Counted from the first letter of the stretch, positions 42,501 to 51,826 are shown. The stretch: DNA of 64,000 nucleotides from Arsenicitalea aurantiaca (GCF_003994485.1 NZ_RZNJ01000001.1:747765-811764), one strand, 5' to 3'. Numbers and translations: made by a program. Notes: generated by a model not told the origin, from the letters alone.

Positions 42501-43315
42501 GCGCCATGGTCGAAAATTCCGCGGTCGCCGGCACGCCGCCGCGCCCCGCCTTCCGCATGCCCTGGCTGAGGCTCGCGCCCTGGCTCTATACGCTCGGCCT
42601 TTTTGCCCTGTGGGAACTTGGGGTGCGCCTCTCGGGCATTTCGCACACCATCCTGCCCGCACCGACCGTGGTCTTCGGCGCAATCGTCCAGTACTGGTCG
42701 CCCATCTGGAAGAACTCGCTGCAGACGCTTTATACGACGACGCTCGGCTTCGGCATCGCGGTTGTCGCGGGGCTGGCTCTCGGCCTTTTCGTTGGATGGT
42801 CGCGCTCGATCTATGCCGGGCTCTATCCGCTGATGGTGGGGTTCAATGCGATCCCCAAGGTCGCGCTGGTGCCTATTCTCGTCATCTGGTTCGGTATCGG
42901 CACCGTTCCGGCGGTGCTGACCGCATTCCTGATCTCGTTCTTCCCCATCGTCGTGAACGTCGCGACCGGGCTCGCGACAATCGAGCCCGAAACCGAGGAC
43001 GTGCTGCGGGCGCTCGGCGCCAAAAAGCTCGACATCATGCTGAAGGTGGGTATTCCGCGCTCGATGCCCTATTTCTTCGGGTCGCTGAAAGTGGCGATTA
43101 CGCTCGCCTTTGTGGGCTCGGTCGTCTCCGAAACGGTGGCCTCCAACAATGGGCTCGGCAACATGATGGCGTCGGCGCAGAGCCAGTTCAACGTGCCGCT
43201 GGTGTTTGCCGGCCTTCTGATGCTCGCGATCGAGGGCATCGCTATGTATGCGCTGATGGCCTGGGTGGAAAAGCGGATGACGGGCTGGGCGCATCGCTCG
43301 ACGATGTCGCAATAG
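42497..43315 (+). CDS. NMT1/Tau-type ABC transporter permease
   Basis: A 272-residue BPD-type permease with six hydrophobic segments and the EAA loop around LRALGAKKLDIMLKVGIPRSMPYFF. TILPAPTVVF and FNAIPKVALVPILVIWFGIG are typical of the SsuC/TauC family. Translationally coupled to the ATPase and followed by a hairpin shared with convergent sodC. Confidence 0.93.
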   Translation: MSAMVENSAVAGTPPRPAFRMPWLRLAPWLYTLGLFALWELGVRLSGISHTILPAPTVVFGAIVQYWSPIWKNSLQTLYTTTLGFGIAVVAGLALGLFVGWSRSIYAGLYPLMVGFNAIPKVALVPILVIWFGIGTVPAVLTAFLISFFPIVVNVATGLATIEPETEDVLRALGAKKLDIMLKVGIPRSMPYFFGSLKVAITLAFVGSVVSETVASNNGLGNMMASAQSQFNVPLVFAGLLMLAIEGIAMYALMAWVEKRMTGWAHRSTMSQ

Positions 43316-43321
43316 CGAAAT

Positions 43322-43348
43322 GGCGAAGGGCGTTGTCAGCCCTTCGCC
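43322..43348. terminator. Bidirectional hairpin between the permease gene and sodC
   Basis: GGCGAAGGGC pairs perfectly with GCCCTTCGCC around a seven-base loop in the gap between two convergent genes. T-tracts are weak on both sides. Confidence 0.65.
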
Positions 43349-43360
43349 ATGGCCGTCCAA

Positions 43361-43897
43361 TCACTCGGTCGGCGCAGCTTCGATGACCGCACAGGCAATG
43401 CGGTCGCCCGAAGCGCCCGCCGGCTGGCTGATATAGTCATCGGCGTCGGCGTGGAGCACGAGCGCAGAACCGTCTTCGTCAAAGACGCTCGTCTCGCCCT
43501 CGCCGAGGGTCACGCTATCCACGGTGACGTCAATCTCGATTGTGCCGTCGGCGCTGGCGATCTGGTTTTCGATATCCCCGGCGTGATGACCTTCGGCATG
43601 TTCGAAGCCATGCGCCTCTCCGCCTGGATTGAAGTGGTCTCCTGCGCTTTCGAAGTCGGTGGTTGGGTCGCAGTCGCCGGTTTCGTGAATGTGAAAGCCG
43701 TGCGTCCCGCCCCCCGGCAGGCCCGTCACATCCCCGAAAATGCGGACGCCGTTCTCGTCCTCGGTGAGTTCGACCGTTCCGATCGTTTGCCCCTCGATAT
43801 TGAGGAAGGTGGCGACCGCCTGCGGGCTCTCCTGAGCGAGTGCCGGGGCGGTCAAAAGCGTGCAGAGCGCTGCAGTTGCGAGCAGTTTCTTGGTCAT
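43361..43897 (-). CDS. sodC: Periplasmic Cu/Zn superoxide dismutase
   Basis: A 178-residue protein with signal peptide (LAQ cleavage near 22). Copper/zinc ligands are visible as His69/His71 (GFHIH), His88 (DHFNPGG), the His97/His105/Asp108 group (HHAGD) and His149 (VLHADADDY); Cys76 and Cys169 form the usual disulphide. It dismutates superoxide in the periplasm. The start is ATG 43897 behind AAGGAG. It is divergent from the FadR-type regulator and convergent with the ABC permease. Confidence 0.96.
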   Translation of the reverse strand: MTKKLLATAALCTLLTAPALAQESPQAVATFLNIEGQTIGTVELTEDENGVRIFGDVTGLPGGGTHGFHIHETGDCDPTTDFESAGDHFNPGGEAHGFEHAEGHHAGDIENQIASADGTIEIDVTVDSVTLGEGETSVFDEDGSALVLHADADDYISQPAGASGDRIACAVIEAAPTE

Positions 43898-43996
43898 CTG
43901 GAAGCTCCTTATTCCGGTGCGTTCCATGCCAACGGGCCCGTGGACTGAGGGTTCCGGGACGTTGACAAGCCTGTGCGGACAACCATACAAGCCCGC

Positions 43997-44026
43997 TTTA
44001 CGGCCCCATAAATCATATGTATGATT
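43997..44026 (+). promoter_or_regulatory. Promoter and palindromic operator of the FadR-type regulator gene
   Basis: A -35-like TTTACG (43997-44002) and a -10 TATGAT (44020-44025) are 17 bp apart. The -10 lies in an inverted repeat AATCATA-TG-TATGATT (44011-44026), a typical place for GntR/FadR autorepression. The predicted start site (about 44032) coincides with the ATG, so the mRNA may be leaderless. Confidence 0.65.
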
Positions 44027-44031
44027 TTTGA

Positions 44032-44742
44032 ATGGGGATGAGGACACGGCACGCGGCCGCCGTGGATGCGATTGCCGGATGGCTCCTTTCGGGGCGATAC
44101 GCGGCGCATTCAGTTCTGCCGCGTGAGGACGAGATCGGGGAGGAGTTAGAGGTCAGTCGCACGGTGGTGCGCGAGGCTATGCGGACGCTCGTTGCCAAGG
44201 GAATGGTGGTGGTGCGCCGCCGCCATGGCACCGAAGTCCAGCCGATGGAGAACTGGAGCCTGTTCGACGAGCAGGTGCTGGACTGGCGGCTCGCGCTCGG
44301 TCCCGACCGCCGGTTCGTAGACGATCTGATGCGGTTCCGCATCGGCATCGAAACCATGGCCGGCCCGCTTGCTGCCGAAAATCCCGCCTTTCCCCTCGAT
44401 GCCCTGTCCGGCGCCTATGTGCGCATGGCTGCGGCCGTTGACGGCGAGGGGGACTACAAGCAGGCCGACCTCGATTTTCACAAATGCATCATGCTCGGCA
44501 CAAAGAACCAGTTCATCGCCCAGCTTGTCCCGATGATGGGCAACGCCCTGCGCGTGTCGTTCGATCTCTCGGTCTTGAGCATGGACACGGCACGGGGTTC
44601 GCTCCCCATGCATAAGGACGTTCTCGACGCCATTGCCGACCGCGCGCCGGCAAGAACCGAAGCGGCTCTTCGCAAGCTAATTGAGTCGGCAAGAGACGAT
44701 ATTCTGTCTATCCTGTCTGAAATGGGAGGCTGCCCCGAATGA
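44032..44742 (+). CDS. FadR-subfamily GntR transcriptional regulator
   Basis: A 236-residue protein with an N-terminal winged helix (about 5-70; LPREDEIGEELEVSRTVVREAMRTL) and a C-terminal FCD all-helical ligand domain (about 95-225) with the metal/ligand residues of the family (DLDFHKCIM). No ribosome site is visible, in line with a leaderless start at ATG 44032 (ATG 44038 is an alternative). It overlaps the TRAP small-permease gene by ATGA, so it very probably controls that transporter. Ligand unknown; family members sense organic and sugar acids. Confidence 0.9.
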   Translation: MGMRTRHAAAVDAIAGWLLSGRYAAHSVLPREDEIGEELEVSRTVVREAMRTLVAKGMVVVRRRHGTEVQPMENWSLFDEQVLDWRLALGPDRRFVDDLMRFRIGIETMAGPLAAENPAFPLDALSGAYVRMAAAVDGEGDYKQADLDFHKCIMLGTKNQFIAQLVPMMGNALRVSFDLSVLSMDTARGSLPMHKDVLDAIADRAPARTEAALRKLIESARDDILSILSEMGGCPE

Positions 44743-45275
44743 AAAAGGGAATCGATTACCTCACACGAGGTATCGAGGTCATACTCGTCCTGCTGCTGGC
44801 CAGCATGGCGGTCATGGTCTTCGCCAATGTGGTCATGCGCTACGGATTCAATTCGGGTCTCGCGATCTCCGAGGAGATGTCGCGCTTCTTCTTTGTCTGG
44901 CTGACCTTCATCGGCGCGGTCGTGACCTTCAAGGAAAACGGCCATCTGGGCGTCGAGACGCTGGTGCGCATGTTCGGCCGGCGCGGGCGGATGATCTGCA
45001 TGGCGCTCACCAACGCCCTCATCATCATGTGCGCGGTCATCCTGTTCTGGGGCACCTGGCTGCAGCAGCCGATCAATGCCAGCGTCATCGCGCCGGTCAG
45101 CCGCATGCCGATGATCTACGTCTTCGGCGTCACCTATTTCGCCGCAGTCGGCATCGGCATCATCGCCGCGGTGCGCCTCTTCCGGGTGCTCACCAATACC
45201 GTCAGCGAAGCCGAGCTGCGCCAGTTCGCCGGCGAATATGACGACGACAGCCAGCTTGTGGGGCGCTCCGAATGA
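44739..45275 (+). CDS. TRAP transporter small permease (DctQ)
   Basis: A 178-residue protein with four hydrophobic helices and the DctQ core VFANVVMRYGFNSGLAISEEMSRFFFVWLTFIGA. It pairs with the large permease in Na+-driven uptake. Coupled by ATGA to both its regulator gene and the large permease gene. Confidence 0.92.
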   Translation: MKKGIDYLTRGIEVILVLLLASMAVMVFANVVMRYGFNSGLAISEEMSRFFFVWLTFIGAVVTFKENGHLGVETLVRMFGRRGRMICMALTNALIIMCAVILFWGTWLQQPINASVIAPVSRMPMIYVFGVTYFAAVGIGIIAAVRLFRVLTNTVSEAELRQFAGEYDDDSQLVGRSE

Positions 45276-46552
45276 TCATTCTCGTCTTCCTCGCCTCGCT
45301 CCTGGGGTCGATGGCCATCGGGCTGCCCGTCGCCTTCGCGCTGATGTTCACGGGCATCGTCCTGATGTCCTTCATGGGCATCTTCAACCCGCAAATCCTC
45401 GCCCAGAACATGATCGAGGGCGCCAATACCTTCACGCTTCTGGCCATTCCGTTCTTCCTGCTCGCCGGCGAGCTGATGAACCAGGGCGGACTCTCCAAGC
45501 GCATCATCAATTTCGCGATCTCCTTCGTCGGCCATTTGCGTGGCGGCCTCGGCATCGTGGCGATTGTCGCCGCCATCATCATGGCGTCGCTTTCCGGTTC
45601 TGCCGCGGCCGATAGCGCGGCACTCGCGGCCATCCTCATTCCGATGATGCGCGACGCCGGCTACAACGTTCCGCGCTCGGCCGGCCTCATCGCTGCCGGC
45701 GGCATCATCGCCCCGGTCATCCCGCCCTCGATCGCCTTCATCATCTTCGGCGTCGCGGCCAATGTCTCGATCACCCAGCTCTTCCTCGCGGGTATCACCC
45801 CGGGCATCATCATGGGTCTCGGGCTGCTGGTCGTCTGGCAGTTCATCGCCCGTCGCGACAAGGTCGCCACCCTGCCGCGGCAGGACTGGCCGGCAAGGCT
45901 CAAGGCAACTGCCGATGCCGGCTGGGCGCTGCTCATGCCCGTCATCATCCTCGGCGGCATCCGGTTCGGTGTCTTCACCCCGACCGAGGCGGCCGTCGTT
46001 GCTGCGGCCTATGCGCTCTTCGTCGGCCTCTTTATCTACCGCGAACTCAAGATCGCGGACCTCTACTTCGTGCTGCTGCGCGCGGCCAAGACGACGTCTG
46101 TCGTCATGTTCCTCGTCGCCTCGGCGCTGGTCTCGGCCTGGCTCATCACCAGCGCCAACATTCCGGGCGAAGTGGGCAATCTGATCCGGCCGCTCATCGA
46201 CAATCCGACGCTGCTGCTGTTCGCGATCATCGCGCTGGTCCTGGTCGTGGGCACCGCCCTCGACCTGGCGCCGACCATCCTGATCCTCTCGCCCGTGCTC
46301 ATGCCGATCATCCGGCAGGCGGGCATCGATCCGGTCTATTTCGGCGTGCTGTTCGTCATGACCACCTGCATCGGGCTCATCACCCCGCCGGTGGGTATCG
46401 TTCTCAACGTGGTGAGCGGCGTCGCCCGCGTGCCGATGGGCAAGGTGATCGGCGGCGTGCTGCCGTTCCTGCTCGCCCATATCGCGGTGCTCGTGCTGCT
46501 CATCCTGTTCCCCGAGCTCGTGCTCACCCCGCTCCGCTGGCTGCGCGGCTAG
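45272..46552 (+). CDS. TRAP transporter large permease (DctM)
   Basis: A 426-residue protein with about 12 helices and DctM landmarks IPFFLLAGELMNQGG, GSAAADSAALAAILIPMM and APVIPPSIAFIIFG. The length is standard (425-430). It carries the translocation pathway. Substrate is set by the binding protein that follows. Confidence 0.94.
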   Translation: MIILVFLASLLGSMAIGLPVAFALMFTGIVLMSFMGIFNPQILAQNMIEGANTFTLLAIPFFLLAGELMNQGGLSKRIINFAISFVGHLRGGLGIVAIVAAIIMASLSGSAAADSAALAAILIPMMRDAGYNVPRSAGLIAAGGIIAPVIPPSIAFIIFGVAANVSITQLFLAGITPGIIMGLGLLVVWQFIARRDKVATLPRQDWPARLKATADAGWALLMPVIILGGIRFGVFTPTEAAVVAAAYALFVGLFIYRELKIADLYFVLLRAAKTTSVVMFLVASALVSAWLITSANIPGEVGNLIRPLIDNPTLLLFAIIALVLVVGTALDLAPTILILSPVLMPIIRQAGIDPVYFGVLFVMTTCIGLITPPVGIVLNVVSGVARVPMGKVIGGVLPFLLAHIAVLVLLILFPELVLTPLRWLRG

Positions 46553-46609
46553 CGGCGGGGTGTGCGAGAAACCCGACTGCCAAACCAAGAACTTCAAGGG
46601 AGAAGCTAT

Positions 46610-47614
46610 ATGAAACTCGGTACTCTGACCCTGCTGACCGCCGCCCTGGCCCTCAGCGTCACCCCGGTGATGGCCCAGTATCAGGACCGCACCTTCCGCG
46701 TGTCGAACGGCATCAACGAAGACCACCCGGTCGGCGACGGCGTGCGCGCCATGCAGGCCTGCCTCGACGAGCGCACCGGCGGCGCGCTGAAGCTCAACGC
46801 CTTCTGGGGCAACGCCCTCGGCGGTGACCTGCAGGCCACCCAGTCGCTGCGCTCGGGCACGCTCGAGATGGTCATCACCTCGTCCTCGCCGCTCGTTGGC
46901 ATCGTGCCGGCGCTCGGTGTGTTCGACCTGCCCTTCCTATTTTCCAACGAGCAGGAAGCCGACGCGATCCTCGATGGCGAGTTCGGCGACTACATCGCCG
47001 GCCTGCTGCCTGAGTTCGGCCTCGTGAACCTCGCCTATTGGGAGAACGGCTTCCGCAACCTGACCAACTCGCGTGGTCCGGTCGAGAAGTGGGAAGATTT
47101 CGAGGGCCTCAAGGTCCGCGTGATGCAGAACAACATCTTCCTCGACACCTTTGCCAACATGGGCGCCAACGCGACCCCGATGGCCTTCGGCGAAGTGTTC
47201 TCTGCACTCGAGACCCGCGCGATCGACGCGCAGGAAAACCCGTTCGTGACCATCGACACCTCGCAGTTCTACGAAGTGCAGGACTACCTGTCGGTCACCA
47301 ACCATGCCTACACCCCGTTCATGGTGCTCTTCTCCAAGCCGATCTGGGATACCCTGTCGGAAGACGAGCAGACCGCGATGAGCGATTGCGCCGTGGTCGG
47401 CCGTGACGCCCAGCGTGCAGCTGGTCGCGCGCTTGCAAGCGAGTCGCTCGCCCGCGTCCGCGAAGCTGGCATGCAGATCAACGAGATCTCGCCTGAAGAG
47501 CAGGCCCGCATGGTCGAGAAGGCCCAGGTCGTCTACGAGCGCCATGCCGAAGAGATCGGTGTGGAGGTCGTCGAGCGCATGCAGGCCGCACTGGCCGAGC
47601 TGCGCGCGCAGTAA
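46610..47614 (+). CDS. TRAP transporter solute-binding protein (DctP)
   Basis: A 334-residue periplasmic protein with signal peptide (VMAQ near 23) and the DctP core NGINEDHPVGDGVRAMQACL, EMVITSSSPLVGIVPALGVFDLPFLF and RNLTNSRGPVEKWEDFEGLKVRVMQN. The Arg in KVRVMQN normally binds a carboxylate, so the ligand is probably an organic or sugar acid. AAGGGAGAAG precedes the ATG. No catabolic gene follows that would name the ligand. A strong terminator ends the operon. Confidence 0.93.
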   Translation: MKLGTLTLLTAALALSVTPVMAQYQDRTFRVSNGINEDHPVGDGVRAMQACLDERTGGALKLNAFWGNALGGDLQATQSLRSGTLEMVITSSSPLVGIVPALGVFDLPFLFSNEQEADAILDGEFGDYIAGLLPEFGLVNLAYWENGFRNLTNSRGPVEKWEDFEGLKVRVMQNNIFLDTFANMGANATPMAFGEVFSALETRAIDAQENPFVTIDTSQFYEVQDYLSVTNHAYTPFMVLFSKPIWDTLSEDEQTAMSDCAVVGRDAQRAAGRALASESLARVREAGMQINEISPEEQARMVEKAQVVYERHAEEIGVEVVERMQAALAELRAQ

Positions 47615-47635
47615 GCTCCGGCTGAACGCACTGAT

Positions 47636-47675
47636 GAAGGGCGGCGGGCTTCGGCTCGCCGCCCTTCGCATTTTT
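47636..47675 (+). terminator. Rho-independent terminator of the TRAP operon
   Basis: GAAGGGCGGCG pairs with CGCCGCCCTTC (11 bp) followed by GCATTTTT, 22 bases after the stop. Confidence 0.93.
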
Positions 47676-47739
47676 ACTGTCCGAGGCGCTGACGCCGGCG
47701 CCGCGGGCGGCTATTCTGCCCAGGAGGAGGAATCTGCCC

Positions 47740-49929
47740 ATGCCAGCCAGCACAGAAATGCCCCGGAACATCGTCGGCGGAGGGCCCAAGAAGGTGCTCT
47801 ACACGCTCGATACCGTGCGGCGCATGGGGCTTGGAAAGGCTGCCAAGGCGCTGACCAGCAAGAACACCTGCAAGGCCTGCGCCTACGGCATGGGCGGCCA
47901 GAATGGCGGCATGACCAACGAGCTCGGCGAGTTTCCCTCGGTCTGCAACAAGTCGGTGCAGGCCCAATCGACCGACATCCAGCCGGCGATCCCGCTCGAA
48001 GTCTTCGAGCACACGCTTGGTGATTTACGCGAACTGACCGGCAGGGAGATGGAGCATCTGGGGCGCCTCGATACCCCGCTCTACCGAGCGCCCGGCTCGG
48101 ATCGGCTGCGTCCGGTCGACTGGGATTTCGCGCTCGATCGTGCCGCCGAGCGCCTGCGCGCCGCCGGCCCCGCGAGGAGTTTCTTCTACGCGTCGGGACG
48201 ATCCTCGAACGAGGCCGGCTTCATTTTCCAGCTGCTCGCACGGGCCTTCGGCACCAACAATGTCAACAACTGCTCCTATTACTGCCATCAGGCGACGAGC
48301 GAGGGCCTCGCCAGCACGATCGGCACCGGCACCGCGACGGTGGAGCTCGAGGATCTGACCGGCGCCGGCCTGATCTTCGTCATCGGCGCCAATCCCTCCT
48401 CGAACCACCCCCGCTTCATCCACATGCTGAAGGCCTGCCGTGATCGGGGCGGCGAGGTGATCGTCATCAATCCCGCCCGCGAGCCGGGGCTCGTCAAGTT
48501 CGCGGTGCCCAAGAGCCCGTCCTCCATGCTCAAGGGCGGCACCGACATTGCCTCGCTCTACGTGCAGCCCCGCATCGGCGGGGACATCGCGCTCTTCAAG
48601 GGCATCGCCAAGGCGCTCTTCGAAGCCGGTCTCGTCGATGAGGCATTCCTCACCAACCACGCCACCGGGGTCGGTGACTTCCGGGCCGATCTCGAGGCGC
48701 TCTCCTGGTCTGAGATCGTCGCTGCATCCGGCGTCCCCGAAGCGCGCATTCGCGAGGTCGCGGCCCGGTACGGGGCCCACGAAAACGTCGTCTTCGCCTG
48801 GGGCATGGGGATGACCCATCACCTGCACGGGGTGGAGAACGTCGAGGCGATCGCGAGCCTCGCGATCCTGCGCGGCATGATCGGCAAGCCCTTTGCCGGC
48901 CTCCTGCCGCTGCGCGGCCACTCAAACGTGCAGGGGATCGGCACCATCGGCGTCAAACCGGTGGTCTCGGCCGAGATCTTCGCGCGCATGGAAGAGGCCC
49001 TCGGCATTGCCCTGCCGCGCGAGAAGGGCTTCGACACCATGGCCGGCCTCGAGGCTGCAGCCGCCGGGCAGATCGATGCGGCGGTGATGATGGGTGGCAA
49101 TCTCTGGGGTGCGACGCCCGACACCGCATTCGCGGACCGGGCAATGGGGGCCATCGGCTTCAAGCTTTTCCTGACCACGACGCTCAATCGCGGGCATGTC
49201 CACGGGCTGGGTGATGGCGAGGTGCTGATCCTGCCGGTGACCGCGCGCGACGAGGAATGGCAGCCCACCACGCAGGAATCGATGTTCAACTTCGTGCGCC
49301 TCTCCGATGGCGGCATCACCCGGCTCGCCAATGTGCGGCCCGAAAGCCATATCCTGTGTGACCTCGCTCAGCGCCTTTTGCCCGACAGCGCCATCCGCTT
49401 CGGCGCCTTCCGCGAGCACTCGACGGTCCGGGACGCCATTTCGCGGATCGTGCCGGGCATGGAGCAGCTGGCCTCCATCGATGTCGCCAAAAGGGAGTTC
49501 CATATCGCCAACCGTGTGATGCACGCGCCGCGCTTCAATACCGATGACGGCAAGGCGCATCTGAGCGTCGTTCCGATGCCGGTGCTGGACGTTCCCCGGA
49601 AGGCGCGCGCGCTTCACCTGGCGACCGTGCGTAGCGAGGGCCAGTTCAACACCATGATCTACGAGGAAAAGGACAGCTATCGCGGCAATGCCGGACGCGA
49701 CGCGCTCTTTTTGAACCTCGAGGATATGGCGGCCTTCGGCCTGTCGCCGGGCCAGCGCGTGACGCTCGCCTCCGATACCGGGCGCATGCAGGCGACCGTT
49801 CACGGCTTTGATCTGCCCCGCGGCAGCGCCATGGCCTATTACCCCGAAGCGAACGTGCTCGCCGGCCGATCCGTGGATCCGCGCAGCCGGACGCCGGCCT
49901 TCAAATCGATCCCGGTCTGGATCGAGTGA
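47740..49929 (+). CDS. FdhF/YdeP-family molybdopterin oxidoreductase
   Basis: A 729-residue cytoplasmic molybdopterin-dependent protein of the YdeP branch of formate-dehydrogenase-like enzymes. The N-terminus has KNTCKACAYGMGGQNGGM and VCNKS (Cys44, Cys47, Cys69); the central VIGANPSSNHPRFIHMLK, NPAREPGLVKF and GLLPLRGHSNVQG are pterin-site motifs. No Sec or catalytic Cys equivalent of FdhF is obvious. A GGAGGAGGAA site precedes ATG 47740. YdeP in E. coli is tied to acid resistance and its substrate is unknown; the same caution applies here. Confidence 0.85.
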   Translation: MPASTEMPRNIVGGGPKKVLYTLDTVRRMGLGKAAKALTSKNTCKACAYGMGGQNGGMTNELGEFPSVCNKSVQAQSTDIQPAIPLEVFEHTLGDLRELTGREMEHLGRLDTPLYRAPGSDRLRPVDWDFALDRAAERLRAAGPARSFFYASGRSSNEAGFIFQLLARAFGTNNVNNCSYYCHQATSEGLASTIGTGTATVELEDLTGAGLIFVIGANPSSNHPRFIHMLKACRDRGGEVIVINPAREPGLVKFAVPKSPSSMLKGGTDIASLYVQPRIGGDIALFKGIAKALFEAGLVDEAFLTNHATGVGDFRADLEALSWSEIVAASGVPEARIREVAARYGAHENVVFAWGMGMTHHLHGVENVEAIASLAILRGMIGKPFAGLLPLRGHSNVQGIGTIGVKPVVSAEIFARMEEALGIALPREKGFDTMAGLEAAAAGQIDAAVMMGGNLWGATPDTAFADRAMGAIGFKLFLTTTLNRGHVHGLGDGEVLILPVTARDEEWQPTTQESMFNFVRLSDGGITRLANVRPESHILCDLAQRLLPDSAIRFGAFREHSTVRDAISRIVPGMEQLASIDVAKREFHIANRVMHAPRFNTDDGKAHLSVVPMPVLDVPRKARALHLATVRSEGQFNTMIYEEKDSYRGNAGRDALFLNLEDMAAFGLSPGQRVTLASDTGRMQATVHGFDLPRGSAMAYYPEANVLAGRSVDPRSRTPAFKSIPVWIE

Positions 49930-49999
49930 TCCGCCCCGTTCGAGGCATTCCGCACCCGGGCAATCTGGCGTAAGACTCCTTAATCGCGAGGGGGCTGGC

Positions 50000-51733
50000 G
50001 TGGCAGAAGACGGCATGACCGACGAGACGGGCAGGGCGGGCCGGTTCCGCTGGCTCGGCCATTTCTTCAGCCCGAGCTTCGGCATTCCGCTGCTCGTTTT
50101 TGTTCTGGGGCTCCTGACGGGGTTCCCGATCGCCATATTCGGGTTCGACATCCTCGTCCAGCACGCCGCTACCGCGTTCGCGCTGCTGATCGGGCTCCTC
50201 TTCCTTGTCGTCATCGTCAGCGTCCTGATCCTCGCCTTCCGCCGCCCGATATGGCAGCGCGTCTTCGGGCATGCCGAAGTCGAGCTCGAGCGGATGGCGC
50301 AGCCCATGGGCGAGGTCGTCCGCCTCGCTGCCGGCGGCGAGGTCGCCGAGGCAAGTCGGGTCGCCGGTGATCTCGCCCGGTTCGTCGCTGCCCGATATGC
50401 CTGGATCGCCACGCGCCGCTGGATCATCGCCGCAGTCACCGGGTTCGTCGCGGTGATCGCGGCGCTGGCGGGCTCGGCGCTACTTTTCCAGCAGAACCAG
50501 CTCCTGCGCATCCAGAGCGACCTGATGCGCGAGCAGACCATGCGACTCAACGAGCAGACCGTGCTGCTTGATGCGCAGATCCAGCTCGGCGAAGCGCAGC
50601 GCTCGACTTCGATCGTCCCGGAAATCCTCGCCATCGGCGCGGCCTTGGCCGAGCAGGTGGCCGCTGCCCGTCCGCCACAGATCGATGCCGACGACCCCGA
50701 TGCCAGCGTCGCCGCGGTCGGAGCGCAGCTGGCGACGCCCTTCCGGTTTTCGTCCGCGGACCTCGGCGACGCCCTGCGCGGGCGGATCATCGCGGCGACG
50801 ACCGCGGCGCGGCCCTATCGCTATCTCGGCAATCCGCTCGAAGGGCTGAGCGACGACGAAATCTCCGCGCTCGCCTTCGGGCGCCGGACCGATCTCACCG
50901 AGACCCGGCAGAGGTTCGACCTGATCATGTCCGAGCGCGCGGCCCAGTATGGCGGCATGCTGCCAAGCCAGCGCGACGATCCGCTGGTCGATCGTATCGT
51001 CAGCCCCGAGCGCGGCCAGATCCTTGCCATGCTCTACAATGCCGGGGTCGCCGATACCGAAGTGCTGAGCCATAGCGGCGCCGATTTTTCGTTTGCCGAA
51101 GTCCGCATCCCGGCCCTGCGGGACATGTCGCTGCGTCACGCAATGATGCGCTATTCCGATCTGTCGCGCCGCGAGATCGTGAACCTCGACCTGAGGGGCG
51201 CCTATCTCGACCATTCCCGCTGGCGCAGCGCACGGATCGCCGGCACCGATTTCTCCAGCATCGCCAATGAGGAGGTGGCGCTGCCCTTCGGCCCGCATCC
51301 GAGCCTGCCTTACTGGCCGGGCCGACTGATCGGCAGCGATTTTGCCGAGGCGCAGATCGAGCGCAGCGCGTTCATCGCTTCGGTAATGATTGCAGCCGAT
51401 TTCGACCGGGCGCTCATAGCCGAAACAGACTTTTCCATCGCCACCCTTGCGACGGCGACCTTCCGCAACGCGATCCTGCATCGCAACGATTTCAGCGGGG
51501 CCGACCTCACCAATGTCGATTTCGACGGTGCGGTGGTGTTCGAGCCTGGTTTTCTCGATGGGCTCGCCGAACAGGCGGCCGAAGGGACCTTCCGGCGGGA
51601 TCTCTTCGGGCTTGATCCCGTGGGCGACGAAATCCTCCCAACGCACCCCAATTTCTTCGGCATTTCGCGTCTGGCCGGGGTGCTCGTCGACACCCAGACC
51701 TACCGCGTGCGGCGGCTCGGGCCTTTCGAATAG
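50000..51733 (+). CDS. Membrane-anchored pentapeptide-repeat protein
   Basis: A 577-residue protein from GTG 50000 (GAGGGGG lies 5 bases upstream; ATG 50015 is an alternative). Two N-terminal helices (about 30-85), a charged linker, a third helix (about 145-165), a coiled-coil-like Gln/Glu/Leu stretch (165-205), then pentapeptide-like repeats: DMSLRHAMMRYSDLSRREIVN and ADFDRALIAETDFS...ADLTNVDFDGAVV near the C-terminus. Pentapeptide proteins form right-handed beta-helices that mimic DNA or bind partners. Function unknown. Confidence 0.75.
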   Translation: MAEDGMTDETGRAGRFRWLGHFFSPSFGIPLLVFVLGLLTGFPIAIFGFDILVQHAATAFALLIGLLFLVVIVSVLILAFRRPIWQRVFGHAEVELERMAQPMGEVVRLAAGGEVAEASRVAGDLARFVAARYAWIATRRWIIAAVTGFVAVIAALAGSALLFQQNQLLRIQSDLMREQTMRLNEQTVLLDAQIQLGEAQRSTSIVPEILAIGAALAEQVAAARPPQIDADDPDASVAAVGAQLATPFRFSSADLGDALRGRIIAATTAARPYRYLGNPLEGLSDDEISALAFGRRTDLTETRQRFDLIMSERAAQYGGMLPSQRDDPLVDRIVSPERGQILAMLYNAGVADTEVLSHSGADFSFAEVRIPALRDMSLRHAMMRYSDLSRREIVNLDLRGAYLDHSRWRSARIAGTDFSSIANEEVALPFGPHPSLPYWPGRLIGSDFAEAQIERSAFIASVMIAADFDRALIAETDFSIATLATATFRNAILHRNDFSGADLTNVDFDGAVVFEPGFLDGLAEQAAEGTFRRDLFGLDPVGDEILPTHPNFFGISRLAGVLVDTQTYRVRRLGPFE

Positions 51734-51826
51734 ACCCCGTGCGGGGCGGTCGGCGGCTGTTGCCCCGGGCGGCCTCTTGGCCTACATACCAGCCCAATCA
51801 CACAGGACTTTCGAGGTTTCCGGCCA

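Noticed and set aside
45134-46726. Long antisense frame over dctM
   Set aside because: The plus strand is a typical TRAP large permease; the antisense product is low-complexity Asp/Arg/His without recognised domains.
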